Origin: Saccharomycopsis fibuligera x Saccharomycopsis cf. fibuligera
Taxonomy: Eukaryota > Ascomycota > Saccharomycetes > Ascoideales > Saccharomycopsidaceae
DNA length: 64,000 nt
Direction of reading: 5' to 3'
NCBI GenBank assembly: GCA_001936135.1
Contig: CP012816.1
Location: 3,655,501-3,719,500 of the forward strand
Shown piece after piece: positions 21,461 to 32,178 of the stretch; positions within the stretch are counted from its first letter, which is position 1; the number at the start of each line of letters is the position of its first letter. The notes under the pieces were generated by a model that saw only the letters and a list, made by a program, of their open reading frames with translations, searched no databases and had not been told where the DNA came from. The translations under genes and the position numbers were made by a program.

Positions 21461-21875
21461 TTAGCTAGATGCAACCGAGGATCTTCCGGAACCTTGACCT
21501 GATTCTTGTTCCCATTTATCTAATTTTTTCGATATCTCAGTTATTTTCTTCTGTAATTCTTGATCAGACTTTTCAGTTTTTTGCAACTTTAATTTGATCC
21601 GCGTTAGTATTGAGCAACAATCTCCTTGAAACAACAAAAAAAAGGGGGACGAAAGACAAAACGTCTCCGAGTCATAAAGACATCAATTTTGTTTCCTGCA
21701 GTCATCATAAACTAACTACAAAGTACCGACTTACCAAATCATTAAGGCCATGTTCCAAACTGCTAGCAACATCAAATATCGATATCACTTGCTTTTGAGA
21801 TGATGTATTTTGAAGTGGTTCACTAGTTAAATCAGCACTAGCACTGCTATCTATCGTACTTTCTGCAAGTGACAT
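21461..21875 (-). CDS. Small coiled-coil protein, two exons, unidentified
   Basis: Exons 21735-21875 and 21461-21586 on the minus strand, 88 aa, phase 0. The 148-nt intron (21587-21734) has donor GTAAGT, a perfect TACTAAC branch point and acceptor TTAAAG about 16 nt further on. The protein starts MSLAESTIDSSAS, has a helix FDVASSLEHGLNDL, and exon 2 continues it as a heptad-like helix (LQKTEKSDQELQKKITEI then SKKLDKWEQESG), ending GSGRSSVASS. The splice joins two halves of one amphipathic helix, which supports the model. Small size and one coiled coil suggest a subunit of a larger assembly (kinetochore, Mediator, BLOC or similar). I do not recognise the family. Confidence 0.7.
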
Positions 21876-22316
21876 GTTGTGTTGTGTTGTTATTCTTTCT
21901 TTTGAGTTGAAATATTAGTGCTATATATGCGGTCTACTGTTTCTTTACTTGTTAGTTTGAACTTCAAGTTATTGTTGGAGTTTGATTGGTTTGGCAAAAT
22001 AAATTGAGTAGTACGAGTTATTGAAACCAGAAGTGTGTGGAAATGTGGTTAGATGTATATAGATCATCCATAACCAGGAATCCACTCAAGCCAACCACTT
22101 CAACTTTAAAGAGAAAGAAAATTGAAATCATCTAAGCTCGGGTGTATGATGAATGCTAAGCGCACTACAGCTTGATCTTTCAGAGATTCTTATCATCATC
22201 GTAGTCATCGTCATCATTACTTTGCAAGTAAAGCTTTTGCGTTGCCATTAGCTTCAGCATATACGTATTTGTTCCTGTTTCAAAATTTGGCTGATGCTAC
22301 TTTTGCACTAGAAAAA
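21876..22316. promoter_or_regulatory. Divergent upstream region, coiled-coil gene / ATL gene
   Basis: 441 bp. The open frame from 22242 runs into the ATL gene but its first 25 codons are unlike the family, so they are taken as leader. A CAT/CGT triplet run (about 22190-22217) is visible. Nothing else is recognised. Confidence 0.45.
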
Positions 22317-22889
22317 ATGACCAGTCGCAATGAAGAAGCAAACTCATTTCACTATGCGGTATATCAAGAAGTGCAAAGGATTCCATATGGTAAAGTGACA
22401 ACATATGGTAGGTATACTTTATAGCTTCAGCCGTAATCATAGCAACTTATGTTTACATTAGTGCATTAATTTTACGTTTACCAACTAACTTCGATTTAAA
22501 AAAACTTAGGACACATAGCAAAGTTAATTTATCGACCATTGAATGCCCGTCAAGTCGGCCAATCTCTCAAACTTCTTCCCATTGAGCAGGCTGCAAATGA
22601 ACTGCGTCAGGCCCGGCTGCAACTGAATGATTATGACCAAGATAATCAAAATGAACAAGACGAGCAGTATGAAGCTCAAAGTTTACCAGAACCAGAAATG
22701 CCTTTCCATACAGGGAACGTTCCCTGGTGGAGAGTAATCAACAGTCAGGGGAAAATATCTCCTCGAGGTAATCATTTTGCGGAAGATCGACAAGTAGAGA
22801 TGCTACAGGGTGAAAATGTTGAAGTTTATGAGAAGAGTGTAAATTTGATGGACTATGGGTGGTTCCCAGCTACTGAATTTGATCAGTGA
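22317..22889 (+). CDS. Alkyltransferase-like (ATL) DNA-damage protein, spliced
   Basis: Exons 22317-22407 and 22510-22889, 156 aa. The 102-nt intron has donor GTAGGT, branch CAACTAAC and acceptor TTAG. ATL proteins bind O6-alkylguanine, flip it out and hand it to nucleotide excision repair, but do not transfer the alkyl group. The protein has the winged-helix core of MGMT: YQEVQRIPYGKVTTYGHIA (across the splice), NARQVGQSLK (Arg finger) and VNLMDYGWFP. Where MGMT has PCHRV, this has VPWWRVINSQGKISPRG. The acceptor Cys is Trp, as in known ATLs, and the usual His is also Trp. An acidic insert (YDQDNQNEQDEQYE) splits the domain. Start chosen at MTSRNEE, which leads directly into the domain. Confidence 0.88.
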
Positions 22890-23231
22890 CAATTGATGAT
22901 GATAGTGAAAACGGATACTATAAAAATTTTGCTGACTACGTTAACAATAATTATGAGGAATATGATAAAAATGCAATATGGGTATAATTTGTGTTTTGAA
23001 AGTTTATGTGAATATACATGGACAAGATAATTGGAATGTTTTAAATATAGTAATAAAATATTGTACGTAATATTATAGCAGAACAATGAAACAGTACAAG
23101 GCAAAAGAATTAAAATCAAAAGTTGCTATTTGCAATAGCGTAAAAGTTATAAAATAAAAAGAAAAAAAAATAATTAATGTCCGTAAATATTGTTACAATG
23201 CCGTTCTATATTAGGTATTTTATTCTTGACC
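22890..23231. other. Intergenic, convergent 3' regions
   Basis: 342 bp of AT-rich sequence between two convergent genes; no gene seen. Confidence 0.6.
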
Positions 23232-26200
23232 TTACCCAATTTTAGTTTTACCGTTCTTTTTTGCTTGTGATTGCAGTGAGTCTAGGTTTGTATTTTTGCT
23301 AGATCGCTGACTACTATTACCATTATCATCAATAATACTACTACTGCCTTTGTCGTTATGTGGTAAAGCACCACTTGGTGGCTTGCTCTGTGAACTGTTG
23401 CCATTTTGATCCAGTAGCTTTAGCTTTTCTTTGCCCTTTTTATTTGACCTTATCAGATTACCATTTATAGACCCAAAAGAAAGCTTATCTTTTCCCTTGT
23501 TATCTTTCTTGGGTCTATTTTGCGGTTTGTTGCTGCTATCCTTTTTTTGACTGGAGCCATCAATTTTGCCACTACCAAAATTTTCACCTTTAGAAAACTT
23601 GTTCTTTTTCTCTGGAGACTTTCTGTTCGAACTATTCAGCTTTCTATTTCCTGACTGTTTACTAGATTGCTGCTTTTTCTTTTGATTTATTGTTTTTGAC
23701 TTGACGCTTTCATCAACAATCCCAAGTTGCTGTTGGACTCGTCTTGCTTCTTCTTCAAACCATTTGTTGAATTCCTCCTCCTGTTGAATCTCAGCTAAAG
23801 TCTTTTGATTCATTTCTCGTTCTTTAGCCTGCTCCTTTTTGAGTTTTTCTTCCAACATAATCGCTGCTAAACTTCCTGTATCTTCTTTTGACGAACTTAA
23901 TTCCCCAAGTGTTGGATACTCTTCAGTTTTCTTAGCTCCAAATCGATATAGTCCATTCAGTGGCTGGGGGCCGCTAATGCCAGATTGTGTCAAATTGCTA
24001 GAACTTGAACTAGCACTGGTATTAGCGGATCGTGACCAAGGATTGGATGGTGTTGTTGATTTTTGCTTTAATAATTCAGTCTCAAAAATATTGACTCCAT
24101 TTCTCTTAGCAGTGGAAGCGGCTGCTGTGCTTCTTTTGCTTGTGCTTGCAAAAACACTTTTATTCTTGCCTTTACTGAAATCTGCTGGCTTGAAAACCTT
24201 TTCGACAGATTTCTTTTCCACATTATCCATCAACGTTGGCCATAAGTATTGATCCTTCGAAATACTGGTTTCAGGTTTCAACTGGTTGCTAGTTCCAGAA
24301 GCAGATGAAGAGGAAGCAGATGGAGGTAAAGGAGGGGAGCTACCATAAAATCCAGAAATTTTAGTACAATCTGCAATATCAGGGCGAATAGTAGATGCAG
24401 AAGTTGAGGCTGAAGGTGAACTTTTTAATGGCGCAGGTGGTTTATCATCTTCAGAAATGCTAGAAAAAATTCTCGGTGCATTTTTTAGTGAAGATTTTCT
24501 TCTTCTAGCATTTGATACAGTAACAAAATCATCATTATCATCGTCATTATCATCAATTGCAAAATCATTATTATCAACTAACTCTTTTCCTTTGAAGCCA
24601 AGAAGTTTATTATTTTTTAAAGCCTTGGATTCAGCACCAATAATGTTTATTGGATTGTCAAGTGAACTCTTTCTTCTTTGTCTTTCCGAAGTCGATAATC
24701 TAATCTTCGGTAGCTTATTTGGCAACTTATTGAGTTTTTGGTCAAATAATGGTTCAAACTTGTTTTCAGCTGACATGTAAAACTCATTATGAGTCTTGGT
24801 GTTAAATAAAAAGTTGAATAATATGTCAGCAGAATTCTTTACCTTATATGCGCTAACATCATGGTCAACGGGTTCATTAGTCCTGAGTCTGTAGAAAAAT
24901 TTGAAGTATTTATCAATTTTATGACAAATGCCTTGATCTAAAAACTTTGACGATACTGGGCCATTATTCACCACAACATCTAATAAATTATTAAAGATAT
25001 ACCAACAGCATTCCTCAAAAACTTTTTTAGCATTGAGCATAGAGGAAAAAGATATAAGCGGAGCAACGTTCTCTGAGCTAATAAATTCACAGATGAAAAA
25101 TTGAGCGTAATCCTTAAGTTCCAAAAGCAACAACTCATCACAGATTTCAATAAGATCTAAGGCGAAATTAATGACATCATGTCTCTCATTTAACTCATAC
25201 TGGCTATCTAATAGTTGCAACGGATTAGCACCATAAAGATACTTCAAAATCAAAATAAATTGATCTTTGGTAATATGTTCCAAGCAAATAACTCTTTTAT
25301 GACTACTATCTGTCCAACGTTTAGATAAACAGTGTTTAAAAAAAATTGACCTTTGCTTGAGTAAAGCTGACGAAGACAAAACTTCACCATCCTCAAGCTT
25401 GATCACTGTATCCAACAATGAAGAAAACTTCAGATCGGTAGCTAAAGAAACTAAACCATCAACTAAATTTTGCTCACACTGAAATTCATCTAACGCGTTA
25501 ACAACCTTAAGTATTCGACCCAAATTTAGTATTCTTTTTCTAAGATCTTGTATAGGTTCAGGAGCTAACGATATGATGGGGTAGTCACTCCATAATGAAA
25601 TCACTTCATCAGTATAAATAAAATGAAGCACAACGAGAAGCGACTTTGTCTCTATGCCATAGAAAGTGACAGTCCTCTTTGCAACATTTGAAGTGATACT
25701 AATATTGCTCGCGCCAGTAGATGTGCTTTTGGTGAATAAATCTAGTAACATGCTGCTTCTTGAGGCTAATATATCAGCATTCACAACAATTGAATAACTG
25801 CCAACAATAAATCTCCAACCTAAAGCACTAATTTCCGACTCATTTTGGCTATTTTGAATTAGCGAGTCTGCTTGAAGTAGTTGCATATCAGTGAGTTTTG
25901 TTAAATTGTTGTCGTAAACTTTGGACTTGAGAGCTTCTCTTCCATACCATCTATCCATATACTTTTTATACAAATTGTCGTCCTTGTGGTTTGAAATATG
26001 ATGAGCGTATTGATTATCTAGCGTTTCTTTCTGATTATCAAGGATAATATCAAGACCTTCATAATCATCATGCTTAATGATCTTCTGCCGCTGGAATAGG
26101 AAGTTGGTGAAGTAGCTATCAATTTGTAGGTTCTCTTTTATCAATTCATTGTGCAAATTAGCTAACGTTTTCTCATCTAACTTAGCAGTTATCGGCGACA

Positions 26201-28376
26201 ATTTATCTATGTCCTTGTAAAACTCACTCTTCGGTAATCTGACTGGAATTATATCAACATCATCCCTTAAGAATCCAAACGTTACAAAAAATGGATCACA
26301 GCAAACTTTGACAACACGATCAACTTTGCTTACCTTACTTGGTTTAGAATCTTTGGACGACTTTGAACCGCTTATTGTTTTCTTGAATACTGTACCTTCA
26401 TTGGTGCTCAATACTATTGAACCATCTTCTGAAATATCCACATCAGTTGCTATCATACCCTGTCTTTTAGGATTCCAAATGACATTGAAATTTATGCTTT
26501 TCAACAAATCTGAGTAAGTGGAGAACGAATCACTAAGACTAAAACTTAACACATAACCATTGTCGTACAAAAGACCAACTATTTTCCCTTTTCCTACAAT
26601 TTTAATTATCTTTCTTTTGGAGCCTGCTGCTTTGAATTCAAATAAATCAAAATTATCAACTTTTTTGTTATTGAACTGGTTTAATAGCAATGGTGGAGAT
26701 ATTTTAGCATGAAAAGCATTGATATAAACATGGATGTCATTAGTTTCAGATGTGAGAATCAAAGTTGCATGTTCAAGACATAATACATGTTTAATGAATC
26801 CGTAGGAAAATCCAATTTTCACTGGTGAATCCTGAACTACTGCGTCTTTGTGAGATTTGTACCGTAAAGTTTTACCAACAGATTGGACACCAAACTGGCC
26901 AATGTTCAAACCCCACACGTAAGCTGTTTCTCTGCTATAAGCAACAGAATGAATTTTGGAGCAGGAAATACCCAAGATCCTGTTTCTTATGAATTCAGCA
27001 TAATTGAGCCTTGATGGAGTGCTATTGAAAGGGTTTTTGGAAGAAACTTCCTCTGCATAACCTAATTGGCTAAACTCATTAGAACCCCAAGAATAGACTC
27101 TTCCATTAGAATCTAAAGCTAGCGTGTGGTCATCGCTAACTGCTACTCTTTCAATATGTATGTTGTCAAAATATTTTATTGGTTCAAAACTGAACTTCGG
27201 AGAAATATCATTTGTACCTAAACCTAAGCGGCCTAATTTGTTGCTTCCGGCAACAAATATATTGTTGGTTTGATCTGTTGTAATCACCATGGTATGAAAC
27301 CGAGAGATATTTATATCCTTTATTCTTGGTTTAAAAAACCTTTCGCTCAATGTATTTGCAGTTCTGTTATTGCCAACTCTAAAACTTCTTGATTTGATTT
27401 TCACTGGAGCTGTCATTCTATCTTCTGAATCACCGCATCCTAGATTATTGTTCATATTGGATCCAAACATAAATAACTCCGCGGCACCTCTTATTTCATT
27501 CCACCATTTGTTCTTATAAATATTATTTGTGAAACTTTTTGCAGGAGCTGGAGTTTCAGGAGTGTCATTACCAGTTTTTGAATCATCTATCTTGGTCAAA
27601 TCAAATCTACTGATAATATTAAATCCAATAATGGAATTGTTATAATGATCGTTTTCTAAGCCTATTGAATCAGGAATTTGTCTGAAAGATTTGTAATCAC
27701 ACATAGAATGTAGCAAATTTAAAGGCGTCAAACCCTCGCGGTCTTTTGTATTCTGTAATTCATCTTTTGTTTTGCTATCAATCAAATCTGTTTGTAATAA
27801 AAGCTTGATGCAAGAAAAATTAGCATAGAAGACAGCATAATGGAGACAGTTATAGCCGTTTTCTAAGTCTGTTATATTCAAGTTATAATATTTTTTGTCA
27901 TTAGTCGTGTCTCTACCATACTTTTTAGTAGAATAGTATTTTTTCAAAAGTTTCAACAAGAGATCATCTCTTCCTTGCATACAAATCAAATGCAATAAGG
28001 TTCTGCCAAAAATATCGCGTTTATGTAAACTGTAGGAGTCAAGCAAGTTGAGTTGAGTGGATATTTGGTTCTCTAAATTGGTTTTGTTGCTACTTTTGGT
28101 ACCAATGGTAGCACTTGAGGTTTCTTCTATCTTGGTCTTAGCCAATGTAGAATCAGAAGTAGTTGCAACGGCGCTAAGAGTAGTAGTAGTTAGTAGAACT
28201 GGTCCATAATACCACCATAAAGTTTGCTCGGAGCAAGACTGATAATAAACATACAATGCGAATTTAAAACATTTTGAAGCAGTTACGGTACTATTGCGGC
28301 TAGTATTCGTTGAGTCCATATGATTTATAGAAGTGAAAAGAAAAAATTTTGAAGTGAAAATTCTGATGGAGGTCAT
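23232..28376 (-). CDS. Large ankyrin-RCC1-BTB protein (IBTK-like)
   Basis: 1714 aa from the ATG at 28376; MDSTNTSRNS at 28319 is an alternative start (the frame opens with a GTG at 28427). Order of domains: two ankyrin repeats (FGRTLLHLICMQGRDDLL; GYNCLHYAVFYANFSCIKLLL), then RCC1 propeller repeats (ELFMFGSNMNNNLGCGD, IFVAGSNKLGRLGLG, RVYSWGSNEFSQLGY, AYVWGLNIGQFGVQ), then two BTB/POZ domains (around GSYSIVVNADILASRSSMLL and EDGEVLSSSALLKQRSIFF). A long Ser/Lys-rich tail follows, with the coiled-coil KKEQAKEREMNQKTLAEIQ. This is the architecture of IBTK, a Cullin-3 adaptor in animals. A ubiquitin-ligase adaptor role here is inferred. The tail contains a conserved-looking PSNPWSRS block before an EEYPTLGEL motif. 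Confidence 0.82.
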   Translation of the reverse strand: MTSIRIFTSKFFLFTSINHMDSTNTSRNSTVTASKCFKFALYVYYQSCSEQTLWWYYGPVLLTTTTLSAVATTSDSTLAKTKIEETSSATIGTKSSNKTNLENQISTQLNLLDSYSLHKRDIFGRTLLHLICMQGRDDLLLKLLKKYYSTKKYGRDTTNDKKYYNLNITDLENGYNCLHYAVFYANFSCIKLLLQTDLIDSKTKDELQNTKDREGLTPLNLLHSMCDYKSFRQIPDSIGLENDHYNNSIIGFNIISRFDLTKIDDSKTGNDTPETPAPAKSFTNNIYKNKWWNEIRGAAELFMFGSNMNNNLGCGDSEDRMTAPVKIKSRSFRVGNNRTANTLSERFFKPRIKDINISRFHTMVITTDQTNNIFVAGSNKLGRLGLGTNDISPKFSFEPIKYFDNIHIERVAVSDDHTLALDSNGRVYSWGSNEFSQLGYAEEVSSKNPFNSTPSRLNYAEFIRNRILGISCSKIHSVAYSRETAYVWGLNIGQFGVQSVGKTLRYKSHKDAVVQDSPVKIGFSYGFIKHVLCLEHATLILTSETNDIHVYINAFHAKISPPLLLNQFNNKKVDNFDLFEFKAAGSKRKIIKIVGKGKIVGLLYDNGYVLSFSLSDSFSTYSDLLKSINFNVIWNPKRQGMIATDVDISEDGSIVLSTNEGTVFKKTISGSKSSKDSKPSKVSKVDRVVKVCCDPFFVTFGFLRDDVDIIPVRLPKSEFYKDIDKLSPITAKLDEKTLANLHNELIKENLQIDSYFTNFLFQRQKIIKHDDYEGLDIILDNQKETLDNQYAHHISNHKDDNLYKKYMDRWYGREALKSKVYDNNLTKLTDMQLLQADSLIQNSQNESEISALGWRFIVGSYSIVVNADILASRSSMLLDLFTKSTSTGASNISITSNVAKRTVTFYGIETKSLLVVLHFIYTDEVISLWSDYPIISLAPEPIQDLRKRILNLGRILKVVNALDEFQCEQNLVDGLVSLATDLKFSSLLDTVIKLEDGEVLSSSALLKQRSIFFKHCLSKRWTDSSHKRVICLEHITKDQFILILKYLYGANPLQLLDSQYELNERHDVINFALDLIEICDELLLLELKDYAQFFICEFISSENVAPLISFSSMLNAKKVFEECCWYIFNNLLDVVVNNGPVSSKFLDQGICHKIDKYFKFFYRLRTNEPVDHDVSAYKVKNSADILFNFLFNTKTHNEFYMSAENKFEPLFDQKLNKLPNKLPKIRLSTSERQRRKSSLDNPINIIGAESKALKNNKLLGFKGKELVDNNDFAIDDNDDDNDDFVTVSNARRRKSSLKNAPRIFSSISEDDKPPAPLKSSPSASTSASTIRPDIADCTKISGFYGSSPPLPPSASSSSASGTSNQLKPETSISKDQYLWPTLMDNVEKKSVEKVFKPADFSKGKNKSVFASTSKRSTAAASTAKRNGVNIFETELLKQKSTTPSNPWSRSANTSASSSSSNLTQSGISGPQPLNGLYRFGAKKTEEYPTLGELSSSKEDTGSLAAIMLEEKLKKEQAKEREMNQKTLAEIQQEEEFNKWFEEEARRVQQQLGIVDESVKSKTINQKKKQQSSKQSGNRKLNSSNRKSPEKKNKFSKGENFGSGKIDGSSQKKDSSNKPQNRPKKDNKGKDKLSFGSINGNLIRSNKKGKEKLKLLDQNGNSSQSKPPSGALPHNDKGSSSIIDDNGNSSQRSSKNTNLDSLQSQAKKNGKTKIG

Positions 28377-29248
28377 ATTGCTTGATAGATAACGGCAAAA
28401 CTGATTTAGTGAAAAATATTGAACCACGTGCTCGGCAATTCATGAACCATCCAGCTGGGTGGCAAACCCCCTTCCCGGAAATCTGGCTGCCCCACATGGC
28501 CAAACTAGTCGGCTTTAGCTGAGTATATCCTATTTGAAAACTACCGGCCCCTCATAATATTAAGTAACGTTTACTGATTGGACACAATAACGACTTTTTC
28601 CATTGAATCTCTACTTAGTAACAAACGTTGTTAATTCGATCAGGAAACCTTAACGAGACTTAGTACCTTAATGCCAGTAATTGCCTGTTTAAAAATTGGA
28701 AAAGTGCCTATACAAAACCTAAGTGTGCTCTGCTATTGTAAGTGGGAGTCAAAGAAAAAGTTTATCAACCTAAAGCGCCTCATGCTTGTAATACCTTGTA
28801 AAGAATAATATCACTTAGATTAGCTTTCGTTCCTGCAAGAAGCAAACAGATTGATTCATTCTCGAGTAAACTATGTAACATTATTCTAAAGATAATAAAG
28901 GCAAGCATTAGGATACATTACACATCGTAGATTGCATAAGTGTTAGATGAAGGTTTTCTATATTTAATTTATAACTGTATTTTGGATAATCAAACCAAAA
29001 AATATGACTATAAGCATAAGAGAAAATAAGCGCAACTGAATTATTAAAAGAGTCGATCAAGGTCCTAACAAGTAAAACAAAGTTTACAATAGTCTTATTG
29101 AAACAATAGGAACAACATAGTCTAGAGGACAGAGAACAGCATACAAAAGAGCAAAATCAAGAATAAAGAAAAATAATTAAAAAGGAAACTAGATTAGGTA
29201 ATAATCAGCTTCTTATGAGGGATTATGCAATTGACATCCTGGTTTCAT
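28377..29248. other. Intergenic, IBTK-like promoter and 3' of secreted protein A
   Basis: 872 bp. CACGTG occurs at 28425-28430, about 50 bp before the IBTK-like ATG, followed by GC-richer sequence to 28500. The remainder is AT-rich and holds the 3' region of the next minus-strand gene. No further gene seen. Confidence 0.5.
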
Positions 29249-30259
29249 TTATGAAGTATGAAGAAAGCTGTCACCAAAGTATGTTTGATATGAACCAATT
29301 ACATCCTCATAAGTACTATCAGAATCGGTACACATATTACCACCGCTTGGTCCCACATGAGGACAATGAACAGATGGTCTAAACGGTAGCATAACTTGAT
29401 GAATATTTCTGCAAAAAATTGTGTCTCTGCCACCTTCATAATCTTTTCCAATTCTCTTCCCTTGCAAGTAAAGATAGCAAGCGCTGTATGACGAGTATTG
29501 CTGGTTGGTTCCATTACAGTATTGCTGGTGAATTTTACAAATTGACTCAATGGCTGCATTTTTGTAAAGTTGGTCATCGCTCATCGGGGCTGTTGGGTAT
29601 TTTGCTCTGAGGCCCTTTTTGACTGCAGCGTTTGTAAGGGCAAAACTTCTTTCAAAATTTCTGAAGATCGCATCATACTCTTTCATTTTGACAATGCCAT
29701 CTTCCACAACCAACGTGTACCAAAGGTCCAATTGAACCGGTATAGTGAAGTTGAGAGCCGCAACGTTGAAGTTGACGATAGACGAAGTGGAAACAACGTT
29801 ATTGTAAGCAACATGGTTAGTGATGGTATAGCTTTGGGTGATCCCAATCATTAAAAAGTCAACTTGTGTAATACCAGAAAACAAACCAAAAATATATTCA
29901 GTATTGAGCTCGACACCAACAAAGTCTCTTGTTACTGAGACTCTTCCTTTAGAATTTTCAGTAAAAAATGTAGAGTTAATTTTGCGAGCTTGTATTTGAT
30001 TGTTTGGTTTCATGAATGCGGTCAAGAATCTGTTGGTGTATTCAAAATATTCATCTTGAGTAAGTGGTGTACTGGAATCATGTGTAAGAGGCTCCGGACT
30101 ATATTTTGTGGCAGAGTTTGATGTTGAACTGGCAGCAAGTAAAGGAGAGGTAGATGAAGACAGATTTGTACTCAAGGATTCAGCAACAGGGGCCGCTAAT
30201 ACCAACACCTGTGTAGTAAAAAGAAGAAAAACGGTAACTGCTGCAGACTTGAAGTACAT
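29249..30259 (-). CDS. Secreted NTF2-like/Cys-rich protein A
   Basis: 336 aa. Signal peptide at about 1-22 (MYFKSAAVTVFLLFTTQVLV, then LAAP), then a Ser/Thr linker to residue ~65. The N-terminal domain (about 70-210) alternates strands and helices like an NTF2/SnoaL fold: GRVSVTRDFVGVEL, YIFGLFSGITQVDFLMIGI, LNFTIPVQLDLWY, DAIFRNFERSF. The C-terminal domain has six cysteines shared with its paralogue at 35164-36117 and the near-identical block IFCRNIHQVMLPFRPSVHC, then HVGPSGGNMCTD. Several N-glycosylation sites are present and no membrane anchor. I recall similar uncharacterised proteins in other fungi. Function unknown. The Cys pattern suggests three disulfides; the NTF2-like cavity could bind a small ligand (inference). 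Confidence 0.75.
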   Translation of the reverse strand: MYFKSAAVTVFLLFTTQVLVLAAPVAESLSTNLSSSTSPLLAASSTSNSATKYSPEPLTHDSSTPLTQDEYFEYTNRFLTAFMKPNNQIQARKINSTFFTENSKGRVSVTRDFVGVELNTEYIFGLFSGITQVDFLMIGITQSYTITNHVAYNNVVSTSSIVNFNVAALNFTIPVQLDLWYTLVVEDGIVKMKEYDAIFRNFERSFALTNAAVKKGLRAKYPTAPMSDDQLYKNAAIESICKIHQQYCNGTNQQYSSYSACYLYLQGKRIGKDYEGGRDTIFCRNIHQVMLPFRPSVHCPHVGPSGGNMCTDSDSTYEDVIGSYQTYFGDSFLHTS

Positions 30260-32178
30260 AATCCTTGTGATTTAGTGAATTTGTGCCAAAACATAGTAGT
30301 GTTCAAATTAATTTTTTTTTAAAAAAAAAGTCAAAAAATGGGGGATTTTGTGTAGAAATAAATCAGCAGGGCACTAGTTTTACAAAACAATGAAAACTGC
30401 AAATAATAGAAATTTTTGACTGACCAAATACCTGCTAGGTCAGATCTTTCTTTTTAATCATCAAGTACGCTAACGTAACTACGTCAATTATCTACGTTGA
30501 CGCTTGGGCAGATTCCTCAAAGACAACGCAAATTTGCCTAATCTAGAAAAACTTTTATGCATAGTTTTGAATACGCAGATCAGCATACAAATCGTCCAAG
30601 ACCGTTTTCGCATACTTACTTACGCTGTTCTATACAAGCAGTAGCGTGCGTCAGTTTACATCGGAGAAAGACGTATGATGTATTTTCCACCTATTATTAT
30701 TCTAGTTAGACTTTTAGTACTAGTCGCCTTTCAAAGCCCTTGACGAGAATCACATCAACAAATACTTGAGCTCTGGTTTTCAAAAATTTTACCCATTCTG
30801 CAGTCAGCAAGCGCTATTTGAGCTAAGTTGGCGCATTTTTATAGTTTTGACCAATCATGGTATCAGTGTTAAGCTTTCAGCCGACGCATTTGGTATAAGT
30901 AGTAGAGAATGATGACGGTACGAACTGCACATATCTGAGAAGAAAGCTTCTGGACTGCACTGGTTTGTTGGTACCCCCTCCCCCTATGGTGGTGAGGGAA
31001 CGTCACTTACAGCGAAGTGAGTTATCTTGTAACCTTGCTAAGCAATGAGATGAAACTTATTTTTCCCATATTTTGCGACGTTTTAGACACAATAATAAAA
31101 ATACTGGACTAGCAACAGGTCCTGGTATTAAAACCAGCTGAAAACTTTAGCGCTAGGTGAAAGCTTCTCTGTTAACTGAGTCAATAGGAGCTATCAACTT
31201 TTTTTTCTTTTTCTATCGCCATTACATGAAGCTTCTTTTTGCAAAAACAAACCATTGGCGTTTGTGAAATTTTTGGGTTTTCTTTTTGGTTGCTACAAAT
31301 AGTCTTTTCGCACTAATTCGGGAAATTGGTGTTTTCCGTGAAAGCTCCTCAACTATAAAGTAAAAACCGTTATTTTGTTTGTTGAGTACTGTATCGCTTT
31401 TCTAGCCGGACATAAATATGATACATATGCAATCTCAAAGCTTACTAGAAAAACTAAGAATTGCCAGATAACATTTAAATTTGTAGCGAGCTAGTATATG
31501 TGTTAGGGCAAGGGATACCCAGCTATACTTCTGTTATTTTTTAGTCAAGCACAATTTTGGTTGTACTGCCATACACAAACCAGCAGCCACTTTACCATAG
31601 ACGTAAAAGCAAGAAAACAAGAAAGCTGTAATTATGATTCTTAACAGCATACAAAATGTTGTCCTTGCTAAAATAATAATGTTAGAGTACAAAGTTTGCT
31701 TTGGCTTATTTCAAATAAAAAAGAAACTTCAAAATACACTAAAATCAGCGTGTTCTACCGGTCAGAAACAGAAAGTTGTTGAGCCTTGTGTGCCATCCAG
31801 GATGTGTTTATCGCGAGGTTGTCATAAACGTGCTTTAAAATTTTAAGTCGCAAGCACCAAAAATTTCCAAATCCTCCCTGCCCTTCTCTTCTTAAACATA
31901 AAATGAACATGACGATGTAGGACCGTCACCTTATTACACTCTATACAGTTTCCCTTTCCATGAGCAACATGCCTGAGAGACAGCTCAAATTAAACATAAA
32001 CAGAAGTTACATTTTATTTGTTTAAAATACGTTGAATTATTGAATATACTTTTCTCAAAATACAGAGAAAAAAAAAGAAATTAACTGAAACCCAAAAAAT
32101 CAAATATGAAAAACAAAGCAAGAATTTGAAAGCAGAAAACACAACGACTATATAGAAAAAAAGTTAGAAAAGTCAATT
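30260..32178 (-). promoter_or_regulatory. Long (1.9 kb) upstream region of secreted protein A
   Basis: No supported gene in 1.9 kb. Two adjacent STRE-like CCCCT boxes occur at 30975-30979 and 30981-30985, followed by TATGGTGGTGAGGG. AT-rich leader sequence lies near 30300-30340. A 70-codon frame at 31634 has no domain. The VHT1-like gene ends at the far side, so almost all of this belongs to gene A's 5' side. Confidence 0.5.

Noticed and set aside
31634-31846. 70-codon frame upstream of secreted protein A
   Set aside because: No domain and ordinary random composition. It fits chance in a 1.9-kb gap.
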